Shown: positions 37,574 through 45,514 of the stretch, in pieces
Layout: the number at the start of each line of letters is the position of its first letter
How positions within the stretch are numbered: position 1 is the stretch's first letter
Source of the DNA: Pigmentiphaga sp. NML030171
GTDB lineage: Bacteria; Pseudomonadota; Gammaproteobacteria; Burkholderiales; Burkholderiaceae_B
DNA length: 64,000 nt
Reading direction: 5' to 3'
NCBI RefSeq assembly: GCF_002188635.1
Contig: NZ_NINX01000019.1
Location: 1 to 64,000, forward strand
The notes under the pieces: model-generated
Seen by the model: only the letters and a program-made list of their open reading frames with translations
Databases searched by the model: none
Told to the model about the DNA's origin: nothing
Translations under genes and position numbers: made by a program

Positions 37574-38434
37574 ATGACGACTCGCGATGAACAACGAGGA
37601 CTGCGGGTGGAGCGCCTGAGCCGCCATTTCCGCGGCGTCAAGGCGGTGGACGATGTCAGCTTCGCCGTCGCCCCGGGCCAGACCGTGGCGCTGGTGGGCC
37701 CCAACGGCGCCGGCAAGTCGACCCTGATCCAGTTGCTGAGCGGAGTCGAGAAACCTTCGTCGGGACATGTCTTCCTGGATGGCCGCCGCATCGACGGACT
37801 GGCCCCCGAGCACATCGCCCGGCTGGGCCTGGGCCGCAGCTTCCAGACCTCGCGCGTGTTCCCCGCCCTGAGCGTATGGGACAGCGTGATGCTGGGCACC
37901 CAGGCCGGGCTGCTCGGCCGCGCGGGGTCCGCGCGGCTGGTCGATCCGCTGACTGAGATCGCCGGCGAACTGCTCGGCCTGCCCGTCTGGCGCCGCCGCC
38001 GGGCCGAGGCAGAGGAACGCGCCCGCGCGGCCCTGCAACGCTTCGGCGAACGGCTCTGGCCGCGGCGCGACCAGCCGGCCTACAGTCTTTCGTACGCGAA
38101 CCGCCGGCGCCTGGAACTGGCGCGCGTGCTGGCTGCCCGGCCGCGCTTCGTGCTGTTCGACGAACCGGCCGCCGGCATGAACCCCAGCGAAACCGCCGAA
38201 CTCACCGATCTGTTGCTCGCGCTGCGCGCGGAACAGCCGCAGCTCGGCATCCTGGTCGTCGAGCACAAGCTGTCCCTGGTCCGGCGCATCGCCGACCAGG
38301 CCATCGTCCTCAATCAGGGGCGGATACTGGCCACCGGCACCCCGGCCGAGGCGCTGGACCATCCCGAAGTCGTCGAAGCCTACCTCGGCCGCGCGCGCAG
38401 GCGGCCGGTCAACTCGGATGCCCATCTTGGCTGA
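37574..38434 (+). CDS. ABC transporter ATP-binding protein, LivG-like
   Basis: A 286-residue ATPase with Walker A GPNGAGKST, Walker B FVLFDEPAAGMNP and the switch His in VVEHKLSLV. The signature region reads SLSYANRRRLELARVL instead of the usual LSYGQQRRLEIAR; the signature Gly is replaced by Ala, which is unusual and may lower activity. The LivG-specific insertion between Walker A and signature (about 90-150) is present. It overlaps the LivF-like gene by 17 bp. Confidence 0.88.
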   Translation: MTTRDEQRGLRVERLSRHFRGVKAVDDVSFAVAPGQTVALVGPNGAGKSTLIQLLSGVEKPSSGHVFLDGRRIDGLAPEHIARLGLGRSFQTSRVFPALSVWDSVMLGTQAGLLGRAGSARLVDPLTEIAGELLGLPVWRRRRAEAEERARAALQRFGERLWPRRDQPAYSLSYANRRRLELARVLAARPRFVLFDEPAAGMNPSETAELTDLLLALRAEQPQLGILVVEHKLSLVRRIADQAIVLNQGRILATGTPAEALDHPEVVEAYLGRARRRPVNSDAHLG

Positions 38435-39209
38435 GCTGCCCTCTTCCTCCCCCCTGCTGCAACTGGACGCGGTCGACGTGCACTACGGCGCCGTCCAGGC
38501 CCTGTTCGGCGTCAGCCTGCGTGTCCAGGCCGGAGAAGTGGTCTCCGTGCTGGGCGGCAACGCGTCGGGCAAGTCCACGACCCTCAAGTCGGTGCTGGGC
38601 CTGGCCCGCCCGTCCAACGGACGCGTCCTGCTGGACGGCCGCGAGATCCAGGGCCTGGCGCCCGCCGAGGTCATCGGGCTGGGCGTGGCCAGCGTACCCG
38701 AGGGGCGCCGTGTGTTTCCGGACATGACGGTGCGCGAAAACCTGCTGCTGGGGGCCTACCCGCGGCGCCACGACAAGTCCGCCGTGGCCGCCGACCTCGA
38801 CGAGGTGTTCCAGGCCTTCCCGCGCCTGGCCGAGCGCCGGGGCCAGCTGGCCGGCACGCTGTCGGGCGGGGAACAGCAGATGCTGGCCCTGGGCCGGGCG
38901 TGGCTGCGGCGCGGGCGCCTGGTCTGCATCGACGAGCCGTCGATGGGCCTGTCGCCGAAATTCGTCGATGCGGTCTACGAGGTGCTGTTCCGCTGGAAGG
39001 CGTCCGGCCAGACCATCCTGCTGGTGGAACAGAACGCCCGCATCGCGCTGGAGCTGGCCGACCGGGCCTATGTGCTGCAGCACGGCCACGTGGTGCTGCA
39101 AGGCAATGCCGCCGATCTCGCGGCGGACCCCGCCGTGCAGCAGGCCTACCTGGGCGCGGAAGCCCCGGCCCGCGAATTGGAGGGGGCGCTGGCCCCCAAC
39201 GGAGAATGA
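38418..39209 (+). CDS. ABC transporter ATP-binding protein, LivF-like
   Basis: A 263-residue ATPase with Walker A GGNASGKST (GxNGAGKTT in most LivF proteins), signature LSGGEQQMLALGRAWL, Walker B LVCIDEPSMGLSP and switch His replaced by Gln in LVEQNARIAL, which is normal for LivF. It begins inside the end of the LivG-like gene. Its stop TGA overlaps an ATG at 39206; the downstream flavoprotein starts either there or at 39212. It is unusual that the transport genes run straight into metabolic enzymes. Confidence 0.9.
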   Translation: MPILAELPSSSPLLQLDAVDVHYGAVQALFGVSLRVQAGEVVSVLGGNASGKSTTLKSVLGLARPSNGRVLLDGREIQGLAPAEVIGLGVASVPEGRRVFPDMTVRENLLLGAYPRRHDKSAVAADLDEVFQAFPRLAERRGQLAGTLSGGEQQMLALGRAWLRRGRLVCIDEPSMGLSPKFVDAVYEVLFRWKASGQTILLVEQNARIALELADRAYVLQHGHVVLQGNAADLAADPAVQQAYLGAEAPARELEGALAPNGE

Positions 39210-39211
39210 AC

Positions 39212-40927
39212 ATGTCCCATCCCACCCTGCACACGCTGGAAACCGACGTGCTGGTGATAGGCGCCGGCGGTGCCGGCATGAGCGCGGCCATCGCCGCCTC
39301 GCAGGCCGGCAAGCGGGCCCTGCTGGCCGACCGCAGCCTGATCGGGCGCGGCGGCGCCACCATCATGGCCCAGATGACCGTGGCCGCCGCCCTGGGCGAA
39401 CAAGGGCCGGACCACTGGCAGCATCACCTGCGCGACACGCTGACGGCGGGCCGCGGCCTGTGCAGCGAACCCCTGGCCCGGCTGCTGTGCGAGGAAGGCG
39501 TGGACGCGATCCGCCTGCTGGACCGCTGGGGCGTGGGCTGGGCCCGCGACGGCGAGCGGATGGCACAGACCCGGGCCCCCGGCCACGACCGCCCCCGCTG
39601 CGTCTACGTCGACTACCTGAACACCGGCCCCGCGGTGGCCAAGACCCTGCGCGCGCAGGCCGCGCGCGAGCCCGGCGTGCGGCGCGTGGGCGACCTGCTG
39701 GTGGTGGAACTGCTGCGCAAGGACGGCCGCGTCACCGGCGCCGTGGCGCTGCACCTGGGCTCCGGCGACCCGGTCCTGATACGGGCCGGCGCCACCATCA
39801 TCGCCACCGGCGGCCTGACGCGCCTGTACCGCCGCAACAGCGCCTCGCTCAACATGGGCGGCGACGGTTTCGCGCTGGCCCTGCGCGCGGGCGCCCGGCT
39901 GATCGACATGGAGTTCGTGCAGTTCTTCCCCATCGGCCACCTGGCGCCGCGCCTGGTCGGCTTCGACCCCATCATGTGGGATCCCTTCCGCTACAAGCTG
40001 GGCGGCAAGCTGCTGAACAACCAGGGAGAGGAATTCGTCGAACGCTACGGCAACGCCGCCGAAGGCCAGGGCTACACCACCACCCGCGACGCCGCGACCT
40101 ACGCCATCCTGAAGGAGGTCGAGGCCGGCCGCGGCACGCCGGCCGGCGGCGCGTGGCTGAGCTTCCGTCACGTGCCGGAAGACACGCTGCGCGCGGCGTT
40201 CGGCCCCATCATCAACAAGCTGGCCAAGGCCGGCATCGATCTGACGAAGCAGATGATAGAAGTGGCGCCCATCGCCCACTATCACATGGGCGGCATCCGG
40301 GTGAACACCGACCTCGCCACCGACGTGCCCGGCCTGTATGCCGCGGGCGAGGCCGTGGGCGGCGCCAACGGCGCGAACCGGCTGTCGGGCAACGCCATCA
40401 CCGAGGCGATCGCCTTCGGACTGCGGGCCGGCCGCGCCGCGGCCGCCGACTGCCCGGAGCCGCCCTCGCTGGAAGCACTCGAGGCCCTGGCCCGCCCCTG
40501 GCTGCAACGGCTCGCGCCGCGCCACGGCGAGCCGGACGCGCTCAATGCCGCGTCCCTGATCGAGGAATTGCAGGCGCTCATGCAGGCGCACGTCGGCCCC
40601 TTCCGCACCGAGGCGGGCCTGCGGCAGGCTCTGGACGGGCTGGACGCATTGCGGACACGGGCCGGCAGCGACCTGCCGGGCGGCGGGCCGCAGGACCCGG
40701 TGCGGCTGGACACGCTGGACCTGCGCAACATGCTGCTGGTGGCCGAGGCCGTGACCCGCTGCGCGCTGGCGCGGCGCGAGAGCCGCGGCGCGCACCAGCG
40801 CGAAGACCATCCCGGGCAGGAAGACGCCTGGACGCTGAACCAGACCATCGCCTGGCGCGACGGCCAATGGACGCTGGCCACCCAGCCCGTCCAGCGCCTC
40901 GAGGCCACGCAGGAGGACATCGCATGA
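39212..40927 (+). CDS. FAD-dependent fumarate reductase/succinate dehydrogenase-like flavoprotein
   Basis: A 571-residue flavoprotein. FAD site near the start: VLVIGAGGAGMSAAIAASQAG, then GRGGATIMAQM. The later part contains HYHMGGIRVNTD and GANRLSGNAITEAIAFG, the active-site and FAD-contact parts of the SdhA/FrdA/L-aspartate oxidase family. The substrate is probably a small carboxylic acid or imide-derived acid; real succinate dehydrogenase is unlikely because no membrane anchor genes are present. The ATG at 39212 has GGAG seven bases upstream; the ATG at 39206 is too close. Its stop overlaps the ferredoxin-like gene (ATGA). Confidence 0.88.
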   Translation: MSHPTLHTLETDVLVIGAGGAGMSAAIAASQAGKRALLADRSLIGRGGATIMAQMTVAAALGEQGPDHWQHHLRDTLTAGRGLCSEPLARLLCEEGVDAIRLLDRWGVGWARDGERMAQTRAPGHDRPRCVYVDYLNTGPAVAKTLRAQAAREPGVRRVGDLLVVELLRKDGRVTGAVALHLGSGDPVLIRAGATIIATGGLTRLYRRNSASLNMGGDGFALALRAGARLIDMEFVQFFPIGHLAPRLVGFDPIMWDPFRYKLGGKLLNNQGEEFVERYGNAAEGQGYTTTRDAATYAILKEVEAGRGTPAGGAWLSFRHVPEDTLRAAFGPIINKLAKAGIDLTKQMIEVAPIAHYHMGGIRVNTDLATDVPGLYAAGEAVGGANGANRLSGNAITEAIAFGLRAGRAAAADCPEPPSLEALEALARPWLQRLAPRHGEPDALNAASLIEELQALMQAHVGPFRTEAGLRQALDGLDALRTRAGSDLPGGGPQDPVRLDTLDLRNMLLVAEAVTRCALARRESRGAHQREDHPGQEDAWTLNQTIAWRDGQWTLATQPVQRLEATQEDIA

Positions 40928-41295
40928 CATCGACCAACGACTCCATCCGCCTGAAGATCCAGCGCGCCGGCGCCGGCACCGAGGCCCGCGTCGTCGAATA
41001 CGACGTACCTCCCCAGGCTGCCGCGTCGCTGCTGGACGCGCTGCGCTGGGTGCGCGCGCACCAGGACGATACGCTGGCTTTCCGCTATGCCTGCATCAAC
41101 GCCAATGCCTGCAAGGAATGCATGATGCGCCTGGACGGCAAGGTCGTGTACGCCTGTCTGGCCAAGCTCGAGCCGGGCACCTCGCACACGGTCGAACCCC
41201 TGCCGAACAAGCCGCTGGTACGCGATCTCGTGACCGAGATCGCGCCGCCCAAGGAACGCCTGTTCGCCGGCGAGGGCGACGACGATGACGAATGA
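40924..41295 (+). CDS. Minimal 2Fe-2S (SdhB N-terminal-like) electron-transfer subunit
   Basis: A 123-residue protein resembling only the first domain of SdhB/FrdB. The beta-grasp domain starts SIRLKIQRAGAGTEARVVEYDV, as in SdhB, and the cluster Cys residues are C57, C63, C66 and C78 in the segment FRYACINANACKECM and VVYACL. The spacing is C-x5-C-x2-C-x11-C, one residue longer at the first gap than SdhB. The second domain, with the 3Fe-4S and 4Fe-4S clusters, is absent. It ends with an acidic tail (GEGDDDDE). It probably shuttles electrons from the flavoprotein upstream, with which it overlaps by four bases. Confidence 0.85.
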   Translation: MTSTNDSIRLKIQRAGAGTEARVVEYDVPPQAAASLLDALRWVRAHQDDTLAFRYACINANACKECMMRLDGKVVYACLAKLEPGTSHTVEPLPNKPLVRDLVTEIAPPKERLFAGEGDDDDE

Positions 41296-41833
41296 CGGCC
41301 GGCGCCCGGACGCGTCGGACGAGGCCGGCGAACGTCTGCGCATCCTGTCCTCGGCGCACCTGGCCACGGGTCCGCATGCCGAGCTGTCCGAGCTCGAGTT
41401 CGGGTTGATCATCGCCCACAATGCGTTCAGCCGCTGGATCGTGCGCTGCATGGCGGCGGCCGGCGCGGCCGACCTCGCGGTCACGGACGTGCTGGTGCTG
41501 CACCACGTCCACCATCGGAAGCGGGGCAAGAAACTGGCCGACATCTGCTTCACCCTGAACTACGAAGACACGCACGTCATCAACTACTCGCTGAAGAAAC
41601 TGGCTGGCATGGGCCTGGTGCGCGGCGAAAAAAGCGGCAAGGAAGTGCTCTACGCCACCACCGGGGAAGGCGCGGCGCTGATCGATCGCTTCCGCGCCGT
41701 CCGGGGCCGCTGCCTGCTTGCCAGCGTCGAAGGCGAACTGGCCGACGGCGCCTCCCTGTCCGACGTGGCCCGGCGCCTGCGCATGCTGTCGGGCCTTTAT
41801 GACCAGGCCGCCCGCGCGGCCTCATCGCTATGA
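41285..41833 (+). CDS. MarR-like winged-helix regulator within the operon
   Basis: A 182-residue winged-helix protein. It shows helix residues [24 protein letters not shown], then a DNA-binding region [25 protein letters not shown] and [38 protein letters not shown], with a wing like MarR proteins. It begins inside the end of the ferredoxin-like gene (11-bp overlap) and overlaps the hydantoinase gene by ATGA. A regulator buried in the middle of the operon it may control suggests direct feedback. Operator unknown. Confidence 0.82.
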   Translation: MTNDGRRPDASDEAGERLRILSSAHLATGPHAELSELEFGLIIAHNAFSRWIVRCMAAAGAADLAVTDVLVLHHVHHRKRGKKLADICFTLNYEDTHVINYSLKKLAGMGLVRGEKSGKEVLYATTGEGAALIDRFRAVRGRCLLASVEGELADGASLSDVARRLRMLSGLYDQAARAASSL

Positions 41834-44800
41834 ATACAACCTCCTCTTCCCCCGCCGACGATGCCCGTTGGGAATTCTGGATAGACCGCGGCGGCACCTT
41901 CACCGACGTGATCGGACGCCGCCCCGACGGCTCGCTGGCGACGGCCAAGCTGCTTTCCGAGAACCCCGGACGCTACGACGATGCCGCCGTCGAAGGCATA
42001 CGACGCCTGCTGGGGCTGGCTCCCGGCGAACCGGTACCCGCCGATCGCATCGAGGTCGTACGCATGGGCACCACGGTCGCCACCAACGCGCTGCTGGAAC
42101 GCAAGGGCGAACGCGTGTTGCTGGCCGTCACCCGGGGCTTTCGCGACGCCTTGCGCATCGCCTACCAGAACCGGCCGCGCCTGTTCGACCGCGAGATCGT
42201 CCTGCCCGAACAGCTCGCCAGCCTCGTGGTCGAGATCGATGAGCGCCTGGCCGCCGACGGCGCCATCGTCGCCGAACTGGACGAGGCGCAGGCCCGGTCG
42301 GCCCTGGCCGAAGGCCGGGCGCAGGGCTACCAGTCCATCGCCATCGCGCTCATGCACGGTTACCGCAACCCGGCGCACGAACTGCGGCTGGCGGCGATCG
42401 CGCGTGAACTCGGCTATGCGCAGGTCTCCGCCTCGCACGCCGTCTCGCCGCTGATCCGCTTCGTCGCGCGCGGCGATACCACCGTGGTCGACGCCTATCT
42501 GTCGCCCGTGCTGCGCCGCTACGTGGACCGTGTATCGTCCGCCCTGCCCGGCGTGCGCCTGCAGTTCATGCAATCGAGCGGCGGCCTGACCGACGCCCGC
42601 GCCTTCCAGGGCAAGGACTCCGTGCTGTCCGGCCCCGCCGGCGGCATCGTCGGCATGGCCGGCGTGTCGGCCGCCGCCGGCTTCGACCGCATCATCGGCT
42701 TCGACATGGGCGGCACCTCGACCGACGTATCCCACTATGCCGGCGAATACGAACGTACCTTCGACACGCTGGTGGCGGGCGTGCGGCTGCGCGCGCCCAT
42801 GATGAGCATCCACACGGTGGCCGCCGGCGGCGGATCCATCCTGCGCTTTGACGGCACGCGGCTGCGCGTGGGCCCCGAATCGGCCGGCGCCGATCCCGGG
42901 CCCGCCTGCTACCGGCGCGGCGGACCACTGACCGTCACCGACGCCAACGTCATGCTGGGCCGCATCCAGCCTGCGCACTTTCCCGCCGTGTTCGGTCCCG
43001 GTGGCGACCAGCCGCTGGATGCCGACGTGGTCCGCGCGCGCTTCGCCGAACTGGCCGGCGAAGTCGAGCGCGGCACCGGCCGCGCCACCACGCCCGAGGC
43101 GCTGGCGCACGGCTTCCTGGAGATCGCGGTCACCAACATGGCCAACGCGATCAAGCTGATTTCCGTGCAGCGCGGCTACGACATCACCCGCTACACCCTG
43201 ACCACCTTCGGCGGCGCGGGCGGCCAGCATGCCTGCGCCGTCGCGGACGCGCTGGCCATGCCGCGCGTGCTGATCCATCCGCTGGCCGGCGTGCTGTCCG
43301 CCTACGGCATGGGCCTGGCCGTCGCCACCGCCGTGCGGGAACGCTCGGTGGAGCGCCGCTTCGACGACGACGGCCGCGCCGAGGCGCGCCGGGTGCTGGA
43401 CGAACTGGGCGCCGCGGCCAAGGGCGAACTCCAGGCCCAGGGCTGCGAGGCGGCCGACATCCGGATCGCCGAGCGAGCCTATCTGCGCTACGAGGGTACC
43501 GACACCGCGCTGCCGGTGCCGCTGGGCGAGACCTCGGACATGCTGGCCGAATTCGAGCGCGCCTATCGCCAGCGCTTCGCCTTCCTGATGCCCGGCCGCG
43601 CGCTGGTGATCGATTCCGTGATGGCCGAGGCCACCGCCGGGCAAGGCCCCCAGAGCGCGCGCGCCGCCTGGTTCGGCCGCCCCGCGCGCGAGGCCGGCAC
43701 GCAACTGCAGGCCCGCGACAGCGTCGCCATCCATGCCGGCGCATGGCAGGACAGCCCCCTTTACGCCGCCGCCGACCTGCGGGCCGGCGACGTCATCGCC
43801 GGCCCCGCCATCATCACCGATGCCAACGCCACCACCGTGGTCGATCCCGGCTGGCGGGCCACCGCGACCGCGAACGGCGACATCGTGCTCGAACGCGCCC
43901 AGCCCCGGCCCCAGCGCCGCGCCGTCGGCACCGAGGCGGATCCGGTGATGCTGGAGATCTTCAACAACCTGTTCATGTCCATCGCCGAGCAGATGGGCTG
44001 GCGCCTGCAGAACACCGCGCACTCGGTCAACATCAAGGAACGCCTGGATTTCTCGTGCGCGATCTTCGACGCACAGGGCGACCTCGTCGCCAACGCCCCC
44101 CACATCCCGGTGCACCTGGGGTCCATGGGCGCCAGCGTCCGGGCCGTCATCGACAGTACCCAGGGCACGCTGCGGCCCGGCGACGCCTACGTGCTCAACG
44201 ACCCCTACGCCGGCGGCACCCATCTGCCCGACGTCACGGTCATCACCCCCATCTTCGACGAGGCCGGCACCCGCGTGCTGTTCTACGTGGGCTCGCGCGG
44301 CCATCACGCCGACATCGGCGGCCTGACGCCCGGCTCCATGCCGCCCGACTCGCGCACCATCGACGACGAGGGCGTGCTCATCACCAGCTTCCTGCTGGTG
44401 CGCGACGGACATCTGCGCGAGGCCGAGATGCGGCAGTTGCTGGCCGGCGCGCGGCATCCCGCGCGCAACATCGACCAGAACATCGCCGACTTGCGCGCCC
44501 AGGTGGCCGCCAACGAGAAAGGCCGCGAGGAACTCATGGCCATGGTGCGCTACTTCGGCCTGGACGTCGTGCAGGCATACATGGGCCACGTGCAGGACAA
44601 CGCCGAGGAATCCGTGCGCCGGGCCATCAGCCGCCTGCGCGACGGGAGTTTCGCGGTATCGCTGGACAACGGCGCGCAGGTGCGCGTGGCGGTCACCGTG
44701 GACCACGCCACCCGCAGTGCCACGCTGGATTTCACCGGCACGTCCAGGCAGTTGCCCAACAATTTCAACGCGCCGCGCGCCGTTACCTCGGCCGCCGTGC

Positions 44801-45495
44801 TGTACGTGTTCCGCACGCTGCTGGACGAGGACATTCCCATGAACGCGGGCGGCCTGAAGCCGCTCACCATCGTGGTCCCCGAAGGTTCGATGCTGAACCC
44901 GCGCTATCCGGCCGCCGTGGTGGCCGGCAACGTCGAAACCTCCACCTGCGTGACCAATGCGCTGTACGGCGCGCTGGGCATCATGGCCAGCAGCCAGCCG
45001 ACCATGAACAACCTGACCTTCGGCAACGCCCGCCACCAGTACTACGAAACCATCTCCGGCGGCTCGGGCGCGGGCGGCCGCTTCGATGAAAACGGCAGCC
45101 TGGCCGGCGGCTTCGATGGCACATCGGTCGTGCAGACTCACATGACCAATTCGCGCCTGACCGATCCGGAGGTACTGGAACTGCGTTTCCCGGTGCGGCT
45201 GGAACGCTACGAGATCCGACACGGTTCGGGCGGCGACGGACGCTGGCGCGGCGGCGACGGCGGCGTGCGCACGCTGCGGTTCCTGGAACCCATGACGGTA
45301 TCGCTGCTGGCCAACGGCTGGCACCATCCGGCCTTCGGCCTGTGCGGCGGGCAACCCGGCGCGCCCGGACTGGCTCGCGTGCTGCGCGCCGACGGACGGA
45401 TCGAGCCGCTGGACCACGCGGATCGGGCCGAACTGCGGGCGGGCGACCGGGTGGAGATCGAAACGCCCGGCGGCGGAGGCTACGGGCCCGCGTGA
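41830..45495 (+). CDS. Fused hydantoinase/oxoprolinase (HyuA-HyuB) enzyme
   Basis: A 1221-residue ATP-dependent amide hydrolase of the hydantoinase/5-oxoprolinase/acetone carboxylase superfamily. The first part (about 1-690) is HyuA-like with actin-type nucleotide sites [14 protein letters not shown] near the start and [12 protein letters not shown] near 295. The second part (about 700-1221) is HyuB-like, opening [18 protein letters not shown] and containing [16 protein letters not shown] and [17 protein letters not shown]. It would open a lactam, hydantoin or cyclic imide using ATP; relatives also carboxylate ketones. Fusion in one chain is as in 5-oxoprolinase. Context favours a ring-opening of the imported substrate. 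Its start overlaps the regulator stop. Confidence 0.9.
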   Translation: MNTTSSSPADDARWEFWIDRGGTFTDVIGRRPDGSLATAKLLSENPGRYDDAAVEGIRRLLGLAPGEPVPADRIEVVRMGTTVATNALLERKGERVLLAVTRGFRDALRIAYQNRPRLFDREIVLPEQLASLVVEIDERLAADGAIVAELDEAQARSALAEGRAQGYQSIAIALMHGYRNPAHELRLAAIARELGYAQVSASHAVSPLIRFVARGDTTVVDAYLSPVLRRYVDRVSSALPGVRLQFMQSSGGLTDARAFQGKDSVLSGPAGGIVGMAGVSAAAGFDRIIGFDMGGTSTDVSHYAGEYERTFDTLVAGVRLRAPMMSIHTVAAGGGSILRFDGTRLRVGPESAGADPGPACYRRGGPLTVTDANVMLGRIQPAHFPAVFGPGGDQPLDADVVRARFAELAGEVERGTGRATTPEALAHGFLEIAVTNMANAIKLISVQRGYDITRYTLTTFGGAGGQHACAVADALAMPRVLIHPLAGVLSAYGMGLAVATAVRERSVERRFDDDGRAEARRVLDELGAAAKGELQAQGCEAADIRIAERAYLRYEGTDTALPVPLGETSDMLAEFERAYRQRFAFLMPGRALVIDSVMAEATAGQGPQSARAAWFGRPAREAGTQLQARDSVAIHAGAWQDSPLYAAADLRAGDVIAGPAIITDANATTVVDPGWRATATANGDIVLERAQPRPQRRAVGTEADPVMLEIFNNLFMSIAEQMGWRLQNTAHSVNIKERLDFSCAIFDAQGDLVANAPHIPVHLGSMGASVRAVIDSTQGTLRPGDAYVLNDPYAGGTHLPDVTVITPIFDEAGTRVLFYVGSRGHHADIGGLTPGSMPPDSRTIDDEGVLITSFLLVRDGHLREAEMRQLLAGARHPARNIDQNIADLRAQVAANEKGREELMAMVRYFGLDVVQAYMGHVQDNAEESVRRAISRLRDGSFAVSLDNGAQVRVAVTVDHATRSATLDFTGTSRQLPNNFNAPRAVTSAAVLYVFRTLLDEDIPMNAGGLKPLTIVVPEGSMLNPRYPAAVVAGNVETSTCVTNALYGALGIMASSQPTMNNLTFGNARHQYYETISGGSGAGGRFDENGSLAGGFDGTSVVQTHMTNSRLTDPEVLELRFPVRLERYEIRHGSGGDGRWRGGDGGVRTLRFLEPMTVSLLANGWHHPAFGLCGGQPGAPGLARVLRADGRIEPLDHADRAELRAGDRVEIETPGGGGYGPA

Positions 45496-45514
45496 CGGCC
45501 AGGGGCCGCCGGCC

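Noticed and set aside
39212-41295. True succinate dehydrogenase
   Set aside because: There are no membrane anchor genes, and the iron-sulfur protein lacks its second domain.
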